From Chloroflexota bacterium (lineage in GTDB: Bacteria > Chloroflexota > Anaerolineae > JAAEKA01), in the NCBI GenBank assembly GCA_034717495.1, contig JAYELL010000026.1:1-43454 (forward strand): a DNA stretch of 43,454 nucleotides, written 5' to 3'. The position numbers and the translations under genes were made by a program. The notes under the pieces are model-generated. The model had not been told where the DNA came from. It did no database searches and was given only the letters and a program-made list of their open reading frames with translations. Every line of letters starts with the position of its first letter. Positions within the stretch are counted from its first letter, which is position 1. This document shows positions 25,022 through 31,782 of the stretch, piece after piece.

Positions 25022-25549
25022 TCAAGTTGCCAGGAAGAGTTCACTTCCACAGTATGGGCAGACGATGACCCCTTTGCCGGCATATGCCTGTTCGCCGCCA
25101 CAGTTGGGACACTTCTGCGTTTCCCGCATGTCCCCCGCCTGCTTGGAATAAAGAACACCTTCCTCCCAGTTGATATAACCGCTGAACAAGCCCTTGCCCA
25201 CCAGATCGTGGATCATGGCCTTGACCTCAGAGCGACTGCTTTTCAGCTCGAACACCAGGTCGGCGATAGTCACCTCTCCTCGCGCAAGCACAATGTTGAG
25301 CAGCTCTCGTTCCTTTTCAACTTCGGCCAGCTCAGTTTGCTCCTGAGTGCCCTTCATGAAAAGATAGATGCCAACGCCGATCAGGGGCGCTGCGATACAC
25401 AGGATTGCAATCGCCATCCCCAGGACAGCGCCGCTCACCGTGTTCTCTTCGCCACCGACCTGAGCAATCATAAGAACGCCCGCAATCAGGATCACCGCCA
25501 GACCGATGACCATCAGAACAATGCCGACAATGCGGCCTGATCCGCCCAT
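25022..25549 (-). CDS. Two-helix membrane protein with winged-helix-like and zinc-ribbon domains
   Basis: A 175-residue protein. Two hydrophobic helices (about 5-28 and 42-65) are followed by a charged segment. A winged-helix-like region (GEVTIADLVFELKSSRSEVKAMIHDLVGKGL) comes next, then a C-terminal zinc ribbon with CPNC and CPYC. It is anchored in the membrane with its zinc ribbon in the cytoplasm, similar in plan to YdjG, which recruits YdjI. AGGAGG lies 5 nt before ATG 25549. Confidence 0.85.
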   Translation of the reverse strand: MGGSGRIVGIVLMVIGLAVILIAGVLMIAQVGGEENTVSGAVLGMAIAILCIAAPLIGVGIYLFMKGTQEQTELAEVEKERELLNIVLARGEVTIADLVFELKSSRSEVKAMIHDLVGKGLFSGYINWEEGVLYSKQAGDMRETQKCPNCGGEQAYAGKGVIVCPYCGSELFLAT

Positions 25550-25663
25550 ACACACCTCCTGACTATTGCAGGCAAACGATCCTGCCATCAAGTTAATTAA
25601 CCGATATTGCGCAGAAGGCCGATCTTCTGCCGTTATCCAGACCGCCGAAGCAGTTATCCTTGA

Positions 25664-25733
25664 CCAGTAATCAGTAATCCGATATCGGAAGAGCGCCCAA
25701 TCGCAACTGATAACCGAATACCGAATACCGATC
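25664..25733. repeat. Short direct and inverted repeats related to 4015-4069
   Basis: Tandem CAGTAAT-CAGTAATCC, the palindrome CCGATATCGG and tandem ACCGAAT-ACCGAAT-ACCGAT lie in the 186-bp gap between two genes of the same operon. The CCGAATACCGA word is shared with 4059-4069. Confidence 0.6.
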
Positions 25734-25735
25734 AC

Positions 25736-27703
25736 CTAACCGAAGGAGCTTCCGCCACCACCACCGCCGCTGAAGCCGCCACCGCCGCTGAAGCCGCCGC
25801 CGCCGAAGCCGCCGCCGCCACTCCAGCCACCACCACTGCTGCTCCAGCTACCCCGTCCCGACGATTTGGGCGCCGGACGGCTGGTAAGGGTGCTTGAAGC
25901 TGTGGAAAGCATGGAGCCGAGCCCGGCACTCAAGCCGGACAGCGAGCTGCCCATCCCGCGAGAGAGGTCTCCCATGCTGGGAGGACTCATGGCGCCGCCA
26001 GTGGGCACCGGAGCACCGCTGCCAGGGGGCTTTCCGCCACCGGACGAGGTAGTAGTGGGCATCCACCAGTCATAATCGCGTGGCCTCGGGCCCACATAGG
26101 GTCCCGGATAGTACCAGGGAGGAGGCGCTGTCTCAACTTTGGCGAACTTGCGCATCCAGCTATCCTCGAGATCGAAAACAATGGCATAGGGCAGGTAGCG
26201 ATCGAAGATCTCTTTGGCTTCCGCAAGATCAGTGTACTTCTCGATATCCTCCATGTAACGTCTGAAGGCCAGCCATTTGGCAGCCTCTTCAGAACCCTCT
26301 TCGGTTTTCCGCGGCATATAACGGGCAAGAATGATCAGGCCAATGGCCGGAATACCCAGGGCCAGAGGCAGACAAAAGGTGAACCCTGTAAATTGACTCA
26401 AGAGAGTCATCGAGACGCATCCGGCAATCCCTGCCAGAACCAGCGCGGCTATTCCCAGGCCTGCATAGCTACTGCGGACCTTTTCCGGACTTGAGGCGAA
26501 GTGCCCTTCTTCGACGGTAGCTTCGTAGAGGTCCTTTTGAAGTCCCGGCATGCTCGTGTAGAACTTGTTTTTGAGATCGGATAGCTTCTTTTCCGTCTCC
26601 TTGCCGAAGAGTTTGCTGACGAGCCTGAACTCGTATTCACGCATGGGCAACGAGCGGTCTTCCAGGTGGTAGATGAAATCTCTTTTCTCGCCTATTCCCA
26701 GGGTGCCCGGTTCCTTGACCTCTTCGATTGCCAGCACCCCCCGCCGTGCCAGGTCGACCAGGGTTGCGATTATGTCTTTCGTTTCGGCCTGCTCGTCGAC
26801 CAGGGTACCAACCATGCCGGCCGGCAGGTCGCCGGGAGGTTCGGGGATCCACTCCGCCGGCAGTTTGACAGGTGCATCGCGGCCAGCCGTGTACCAGAGC
26901 AGATATAACCCCAGCAGGCCGCCGATCAAAATCATGGCACTTAGTGCGAGAACACCGATCCCCACGATATCCGCAATCTTCTCCTGCTGGTCCAGGTACG
27001 CTTCCTGCCGGTCTATGGCTTCCTGCCATGGCGGCGGCGCCCCCTCGACAACCCCATGAGGCCACTGCAACCGGACCGCGAAGTCAGGACCACCTCTCAT
27101 ACTGGAGGTTGTCTCAAAATAAACGCTGCGCCCATCATCGGAGACCTCGGCAATACCTGGAGGACCGGTGGCATCCCAATTGTCCAACGTCGCGCCTGGC
27201 GGCAGGTGGACGGTCACCGATGCGTTCTCAATTGGGATTGTAGCGTTTGATGGCACCCCCTTCCAGACCAGTTGGTCGCCGCCCTCGTAGTAGAGCAGTC
27301 CGCCGTCGACGGTGTATTCGACCACCATTACCTTGCCAACATCGTTTGGGGGGAAGTTATAACGGATATTGATCTCGTCGCTGTTCTGCTCAACGCTGTA
27401 GGTATAGGGATCGCCACTGTTCGACTCGCTATAAACCGGGCCGTCAAGCTCACTTACAGACACGTCGGTGATGCTGGTCACATAGTCGGTGGGAATAGTA
27501 CGTACACCGAACTGGAAGGTGCCTTCGGTGAACCTCAGATCCTGTGTCTCGACAACCCGAAACGTACCATCGGGCGAAATGGTGATATCGACGTCGTAGG
27601 CATCCCAATAAAGGCGCTTGTCCTGGGCCCCGGTTGGCGCCACGAATACGCCCAGAAACAACAAAATGGCTATGAATAGGCTTATCACGCGAACGATGCG
27701 CAT
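25736..27703 (-). CDS. DUF2207 membrane protein with glycine-rich tail
   Basis: A 655-residue protein. A signal peptide (about 1-25, ending TGAQ) is followed by the DUF2207 extracytoplasmic beta domain (about 30-220: YDVDITISPDGTFRVVETQDLRF, VVEYTVDGGLLYYEGGDQLVWKGVP). A membrane helix lies near 245-270 and two more near 405-455. Cytoplasmic segments lie between and after them, and the tail is Gly/Ser-rich (GGGGFGGGGFSGGGG type). DUF2207 proteins are uncharacterised and often sit beside SPFH/zinc-ribbon genes. AGGAGG lies 7 nt before ATG 27703. It is the first gene of the group that ends with the SPFH gene. Confidence 0.92.
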   Translation of the reverse strand: MRIVRVISLFIAILLFLGVFVAPTGAQDKRLYWDAYDVDITISPDGTFRVVETQDLRFTEGTFQFGVRTIPTDYVTSITDVSVSELDGPVYSESNSGDPYTYSVEQNSDEINIRYNFPPNDVGKVMVVEYTVDGGLLYYEGGDQLVWKGVPSNATIPIENASVTVHLPPGATLDNWDATGPPGIAEVSDDGRSVYFETTSSMRGGPDFAVRLQWPHGVVEGAPPPWQEAIDRQEAYLDQQEKIADIVGIGVLALSAMILIGGLLGLYLLWYTAGRDAPVKLPAEWIPEPPGDLPAGMVGTLVDEQAETKDIIATLVDLARRGVLAIEEVKEPGTLGIGEKRDFIYHLEDRSLPMREYEFRLVSKLFGKETEKKLSDLKNKFYTSMPGLQKDLYEATVEEGHFASSPEKVRSSYAGLGIAALVLAGIAGCVSMTLLSQFTGFTFCLPLALGIPAIGLIILARYMPRKTEEGSEEAAKWLAFRRYMEDIEKYTDLAEAKEIFDRYLPYAIVFDLEDSWMRKFAKVETAPPPWYYPGPYVGPRPRDYDWWMPTTTSSGGGKPPGSGAPVPTGGAMSPPSMGDLSRGMGSSLSGLSAGLGSMLSTASSTLTSRPAPKSSGRGSWSSSGGGWSGGGGFGGGGFSGGGGFSGGGGGGSSFG

Positions 27704-27762
27704 TGTTGGTCCTCCTGCGTAGGGGACGGAGTGGAGGCGGATGAAGGAGTTCCGGCCACCCC

Positions 27763-27791
27763 ATCTTATCACATTTCAGCGAAAAGGAAAA
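27763..27791 (-). promoter_or_regulatory. Weak candidate promoter of the DUF2207-SPFH group
   Basis: On the minus strand an extended -10 (TG-A-TAAGAT, hexamer 27763-27768) has a poor -35 TTTTCC (27786-27791) at 17 bp. A second -10-like word TAGAAT lies further upstream, so the assignment is tentative. Confidence 0.3.
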
Positions 27792-27900
27792 CCGCTTCTT
27801 TCTCTTGCTCTGATTCTAGCATACGTTGCACGGCGCTATCCGACGATTGTCCGACATTCCTCCGACAACAAGGGGGTCACCATTGCCGATTTGCTCTATT

Positions 27901-27930
27901 TTGGTCTTTCCGCGTCAACTGTGGCATAAT
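27901..27930 (+). promoter_or_regulatory. Probable promoter of the selenoprotein-GT2-flippase operon
   Basis: An extended -10 element TGGCATAAT (hexamer 27925-27930) lies 18 bp after a weak TTGGTC (27901-27906). A start near 27937 would give a ~35-nt leader carrying GAGGAGG. The 27704-27900 stretch shows nothing else. Confidence 0.5.
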
Positions 27931-27971
27931 CTGACAATTACAGAGAAGGCATTTTCGAGGAGGCTGTGACC

Positions 27972-28214
27972 TTGCGAATTGAAATAGAATACTGCGCAGT
28001 CTGACACTATACCTCAAAAGTCGCCAGGATGGCGGAAGAACTGTTGAGGGACTTCGAATTCCAGATCACCGAGCTTGCCATCGTTCCCAGTGATGGAGGG
28101 AAGTTCGAGGTCATGCTGGACGACAAGCTGATTTACTCGAAAAAACGTACAGGCCGCCACGCCGAATATGCTGAAGTGGCAGCGGAAGTGCGAAAAAACC
28201 TTGTATCGAGGTAA
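27972..28214 (+). CDS. Probable selenoprotein: Rdx family (SelW/SelT/SelH-like) with CxxU motif
   Basis: An 80-residue product if the in-frame TGA at 28002-28004 is read as selenocysteine. The N-terminus reads MRIEIEYCAV-U-HYTSKVARMAEELL, and the remainder FEFQITELAIVPSDGGKFEVMLDDKLIYSKKRTGRH matches the Rdx fold. Family members carry CxxC or CxxU at exactly this position at the end of the first strand, so U11 fits as a thioredoxin-like redox residue. TTG 27972 is chosen because GAGGAGG stands 8 nt before it; GTG 27966 is too close. A conventional caller would begin at ATG 28029 and lose strand 1 and the active site. A SECIS-like hairpin follows the TGA. Cytosolic redox role inferred. Confidence 0.82.
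28012..28049 (+). promoter_or_regulatory. Candidate bacterial SECIS element
   Basis: An outer stem CCTCAA (28012-28017) with TTGAGG (28044-28049) and an inner stem CGCCA (28022-28026) with TGGCG (28030-28034) enclose a GGA apical loop 23 nt after the UGA. Spacing and a G in the loop agree with the bacterial SECIS consensus, which SelB recognises. The structure is drawn by eye; no folding energy was computed. Confidence 0.6.
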
Positions 28215-28218
28215 CCAT

Positions 28219-29217
28219 TTGAGCAGTCAACCGCCGAACTTGTGCTGCAGCGTAGGAATTACGGCATACAACGAACAGGATAATATTGGCCCCCTTCTGG
28301 AGGCCATGATTGATCAGCATTTGCATCAGGTGACGATTTCGGAGATCATCATCGTTGCAAGTGGTTGCACCGATAACACGGTCCCGATCATCAAGTCCTA
28401 CCAGAAAAAAGATCCGCGTATCAGGCTGATCGAACAACCTGAACGGCGGGGAAAGACTTCGGCGATCAACCTTTTCCTGGAAGCCGCCAGCCAGGACATT
28501 CTGGTGCTGGAAAGCGGCGATACCCTTCCGCAGGAATATGCTGTCGAAAACCTGGTACGCGTCTTCGAGGATCCGACCGTGGGAATGACCGGCGCACATA
28601 AGATTCCCGTCAACACACCCGATCACCTGGTGGGACTGTTCACGCACCTGAGACTGCGAATGGAGCACGAACTGTGCATGGATATTCCCCGCCTCGGAGA
28701 GATGATCGCTTTCCGTCGCGTCCTGGACCACATTCCTCCCGACGTTGCGATGGACGAAGCCTTTGTGGAAGCGATCGTCGTCAAGAATGGATTGCGTGTC
28801 ATTTATTCGCCCGATGCAGTGGTCTACAACACAGGCCCCGACACGATCAGCGATTTTGTCCGTCAACGCCGGCGAAACCATGCCGGGCATCTCTTTCTCC
28901 AGGACAAGTATGGACACCAGGTGTCCAGCCTGCAGAATAAACGGGTCGCCAGGATTGCTTTCCGGGAAGTCTGGGGAGCTGTTCAGCTCGTTTATAGCAT
29001 CGGATTGTTGGGGATCCTGGAGGGGTTTAGCCGCTTTCTTGGCTGGTACGACTTCGCGATTAAACGCGAACGTCACGTGGTCTGGGATATGGCCTATTCA
29101 CAAAAACAGAACGTTCAGGAGTTGCGTAAGGACGCTGACGGGAATGGCAATGGCAATGGGGAAGAACGTCCCATAGTGCTTACGACAACACAACAGCAGC
29201 AACAGACAAACGGTTGA
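28219..29217 (+). CDS. Family 2 glycosyltransferase
   Basis: A 332-residue protein. CSVGITAYNEQDNIGPLLEAM is the GT-A nucleotide-sugar-binding start. LVLESGDTLPQEYAVENLV carries a likely DxD-equivalent (ESGD). GMTGAHKIP and the later VRQRRRNHAGHLFL are the Q/RxxRW-like region of processive or GT2 enzymes. One or two hydrophobic segments lie near 262-290. The C-terminal tail is Asn/Gly then Gln rich. TTG 28219 is preferred as start: GAGGT lies about 8 nt before it, overlapping the end of the selenoprotein gene 4 bp upstream. It probably builds a surface glycan or glycolipid with the flippase-like protein next to it. Confidence 0.88.
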   Translation: MSSQPPNLCCSVGITAYNEQDNIGPLLEAMIDQHLHQVTISEIIIVASGCTDNTVPIIKSYQKKDPRIRLIEQPERRGKTSAINLFLEAASQDILVLESGDTLPQEYAVENLVRVFEDPTVGMTGAHKIPVNTPDHLVGLFTHLRLRMEHELCMDIPRLGEMIAFRRVLDHIPPDVAMDEAFVEAIVVKNGLRVIYSPDAVVYNTGPDTISDFVRQRRRNHAGHLFLQDKYGHQVSSLQNKRVARIAFREVWGAVQLVYSIGLLGILEGFSRFLGWYDFAIKRERHVVWDMAYSQKQNVQELRKDADGNGNGNGEERPIVLTTTQQQQQTNG

Positions 29218-29233
29218 TTGGAGCTGAAGCGCT

Positions 29234-30232
29234 TTGAGAGACCGAGTCTTCACCATCGCTAAGATCGCGATCACCTTCGGGTTGATCGCGTATGTTTTCT
29301 CAAAGGTTGATCTACAGGCCGTTGCGACCAGCCTGCTGCACGCCAACCCCTGGCTGGTTTTGCTGGCGCTGCTCTTTTATCTGATCGCAATCGCAATCAA
29401 CGGCGTCAAGTGGTATGTACTGCTCCGGGCCCAGGAAGTGATGGTCCCATTCAGAGCGGTCCTTCAATATATGTGGGTAGGGGTCTTCTTCAACAACGTC
29501 TTTCCCGCCAATATCGGTGGTGACGTAATGCGAGGCTATGGCATGGCCCGCTACACCGATCGCACTGCCGAAGCTGCCGTGTCGGTGGTGGTTGATCGAA
29601 TTATCGGCTTGATTGCCTATATGAGTACCGCTGCCGTTATGGCGGTGATAATCGTCACTGTGATGGGCTATTCCAATCTCCGCTGGCTGTTTTACCTGGC
29701 AATCGTCGCCCTGATAGCAATCGCTGCCGCTCTGGCAGTCTTGCTGAGTCGTCGCCTTCGAACACAGGTTGGTCGTCTCTTCCAGTTCCCTTTGCTGGCA
29801 CCTTTTGCCCCGCTCTACCAGGGTGTCTCGGACGCGTTCGACGCCTACCGCACCCACTCCGGATCGCTGGTGCTGGCCTTCGGTATCGCCCTGACTGGCC
29901 TGATGTCGGCCAATATCGTCAACTGGCTGCTCTTCCAGGCGACCGGCGGCGGGGTACCCTTCCTCTACGTGCTATTGTTCAATCCCCTGATTGCCCTGGT
30001 GCTTCTGGTGCCGATCAGCGTGGGCGGTCACGGCGTCATCCAGGGAGCTTACCCCTTCTTCTATGGGCTGGTAGGTGTCCCCGAAATACAGGCCGTGGCG
30101 GTCAGCGTGCTCATGTCCTTTATCATCATCATGGGCAGCCTGCCCGGGGGCGTGCTTTGGTGGCGCAATCGTGGCGCCAGCAGCGACAGTTCCGACAGTC
30201 CCACGGTCACAGCCAGCCAGCCGTCAGGTTGA
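29234..30232 (+). CDS. YbhN/AglD-type integral membrane protein (LPG synthase TM family)
   Basis: A 332-residue protein with about eight transmembrane helices. FFNNVFPANIGGDVMRGYGM and VSVVVDRIIGL are the conserved motifs of the UPF0104 / lysylphosphatidylglycerol synthase transmembrane (flippase-like) family. PISVGGHGVIQGAYPFF is the C-terminal family motif. Members are often paired with GT2 enzymes and are thought to help handle lipid-linked sugars. The start is a TTG 16 bp after the GT2 stop, with GGAG upstream. It ends 22 bp from the convergent TolB-like gene. Confidence 0.9.
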   Translation: MRDRVFTIAKIAITFGLIAYVFSKVDLQAVATSLLHANPWLVLLALLFYLIAIAINGVKWYVLLRAQEVMVPFRAVLQYMWVGVFFNNVFPANIGGDVMRGYGMARYTDRTAEAAVSVVVDRIIGLIAYMSTAAVMAVIIVTVMGYSNLRWLFYLAIVALIAIAAALAVLLSRRLRTQVGRLFQFPLLAPFAPLYQGVSDAFDAYRTHSGSLVLAFGIALTGLMSANIVNWLLFQATGGGVPFLYVLLFNPLIALVLLVPISVGGHGVIQGAYPFFYGLVGVPEIQAVAVSVLMSFIIIMGSLPGGVLWWRNRGASSDSSDSPTVTASQPSG

Positions 30233-30254
30233 TTTCCCCATTGGCAATTGACAA

Positions 30255-31424
30255 TTAATCCGCGGTCCAGTCCGGGTAACGATCCGACTCCCCGTCGTTG
30301 GTTAACCGGTAAACCTCGGAGCCGTCGGCGCTCAACAGATAGATATCCCAGTTGACCATTACATCGCTATCCCGATCAGAACTCATCACAATCATGTCGC
30401 CATCCATGGCCCAGTTTGCCGCTTCGTCGTTGACGGCGGGGAAAGTGAGCAGGCGAACGCTCTCCTCCATGGGACCAGCGACGGCCACGCTGGGTGCATC
30501 CATCACATAGAGATTCTTGTTGCCATCCCGGTTACTCTCAAAGAGAATTGTCTCTCCATCAGGAGACCAACGGGGACGTTTGTCATCGGCAGGATTGTCG
30601 GTCAGGCGGACCTGATTGCTACCATCCGCGTTCATGACGTAGAGCTCCGGATTGCCATCGCGCTCCGAAAAAAAGAGGATTCGTTCGCCGTCGGGTGACC
30701 AATCTGGCCGCAGATTGTTGCCGGGATGATTGCTGATATTTTCGAGCTCGCTGCCATCCTTGCGGACCTTGTACACTTCGAAACGGGGAGAGCCTTCCAC
30801 CAGCATATTGCTGTAAAAGAGCAGCCATTCTCCGTTCGGTGACCAGCGGGCACCCAGCTGGTCGGATGGCATCAAGCTCATCAGACGACGCTGGTTGCTG
30901 CCGTCGGCGTCCATCACATAGAGCTGGACGTTGTCCGCATCATCGCGGCCCGACGAAAACAGGATAGTCTGGCCGTCGGGCGACCAATCAGGTTCCAAAT
31001 CTCGTCCCGGGGAATCGGTCAGCTGCTGCAGATCGCTGCCATCGGCGTTCATCGCCCAGATCTCCAGCCGCCCGGTGCGGTCCGAATGAAAGACGATCCG
31101 CCCCGGAAAGTCAGGCAGTGGCTCAGGCGTTGCTTTTTCCTGCCCGACCTCTTCGCTCGGCTCGACGACGGCCTCGGGTGAGGCCGCCGGCAGAGGCGTA
31201 GGTGTCGCAGCCACCTCGGCCACAGCCGGTGTCGGGGTTTCGGTTACGACAGGTTGGGCTGCGGCCATGCCGTACAACAGCAGGGTAAGCCCCCAACAGA
31301 TCAAACCCAACACGGCCAAGAGGATACGACGGTTTTTATCCCGCCCGAACGTTGCCCCGCCAATGGCCATCAGGCCGAGCACGAACAGCACGGCGGCAGT
31401 GGTATACAGAGTGAATGCTTGCAC
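30255..31424 (-). CDS. Membrane-anchored TolB-like beta-propeller protein
   Basis: A 389-residue protein. Two hydrophobic helices (about 5-25 and 33-55) are followed by a Pro/Glu/Ala-rich linker to about 105. About six WD40-like (PD40) repeats follow, such as IVFHSDRTGRLEIWAMNADG, PDWSPDGQTILFSSGRD and RWSPDGETILFESNRDG. The repeats form a TolB-type propeller, usually a protein-interaction scaffold at the cell surface. The start is GTG 31424, supported by AAGGAG about 8 nt upstream. Confidence 0.9.
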   Translation of the reverse strand: MQAFTLYTTAAVLFVLGLMAIGGATFGRDKNRRILLAVLGLICWGLTLLLYGMAAAQPVVTETPTPAVAEVAATPTPLPAASPEAVVEPSEEVGQEKATPEPLPDFPGRIVFHSDRTGRLEIWAMNADGSDLQQLTDSPGRDLEPDWSPDGQTILFSSGRDDADNVQLYVMDADGSNQRRLMSLMPSDQLGARWSPNGEWLLFYSNMLVEGSPRFEVYKVRKDGSELENISNHPGNNLRPDWSPDGERILFFSERDGNPELYVMNADGSNQVRLTDNPADDKRPRWSPDGETILFESNRDGNKNLYVMDAPSVAVAGPMEESVRLLTFPAVNDEAANWAMDGDMIVMSSDRDSDVMVNWDIYLLSADGSEVYRLTNDGESDRYPDWTAD

Positions 31425-31474
31425 AACAGTCTCCTTGCCAACCAGAAAATCGGTTCCCCGGTTTGCTCAGGCCG

Positions 31475-31503
31475 ATTATACTCCCCGCCCAGGCTCCTGT
31501 CAA
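31475..31503 (-). promoter_or_regulatory. Perfect consensus promoter of the TolB-like gene
   Basis: On the minus strand, TTGACA (31498-31503) and TATAAT (31475-31480) are exactly 17 bp apart. Transcription would start near 31468, giving a leader of about 44 nt. Both hexamers are perfect. Confidence 0.9.
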
Positions 31504-31551
31504 TGGTTGCAGAGGGCATCTACCAATAGGGTCGCGATTTCACGAATGGCC

Positions 31552-31687
31552 CCCGCGTCCCCGTGTCCCCGTGTCCCCATGTCCCCGCGTCCCCGTGTCG
31601 CCGCGTCCCCGTGTCCCCGCGTCCCCGCGTCCCCGCGTCCCCGCGTCCCCGTGTCGCCGCGTCCCCGCGTCCCCGCGTCCCCGCGTC
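31552..31687. repeat. Seventeen tandem 8-bp units (CCCGCGTC family)
   Basis: Seventeen contiguous octamers, CCCGCGTC or CCCGTGTC with a few CCCATGTC and GCCGCGTC variants. The period never slips. The minus strand of the array can be read as Gly/Arg/Asp/Thr strings in every frame, but these are artefacts. The same family begins the window at 1-96. The array lies between the promoter of the TolB-like gene and the end of the SdrD-B gene. Confidence 0.97.
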
Positions 31688-31782
31688 CCCGCTCCCGGCC
31701 AGCCAATGCCAACCGGGAGCAGCCACACCATGCTTGATTTGCCGGGCAATGTATCAATCCAATGCCCGGGGCCAAAGTTTGT

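Noticed and set aside
28029-28214. Annotation of the SelW-like gene as a 61-residue protein from ATG 28029
   Set aside because: This would remove the first beta strand and the redox motif; the ATG lies in the SECIS-like stem and has no good ribosome site, while TTG 27972 does.
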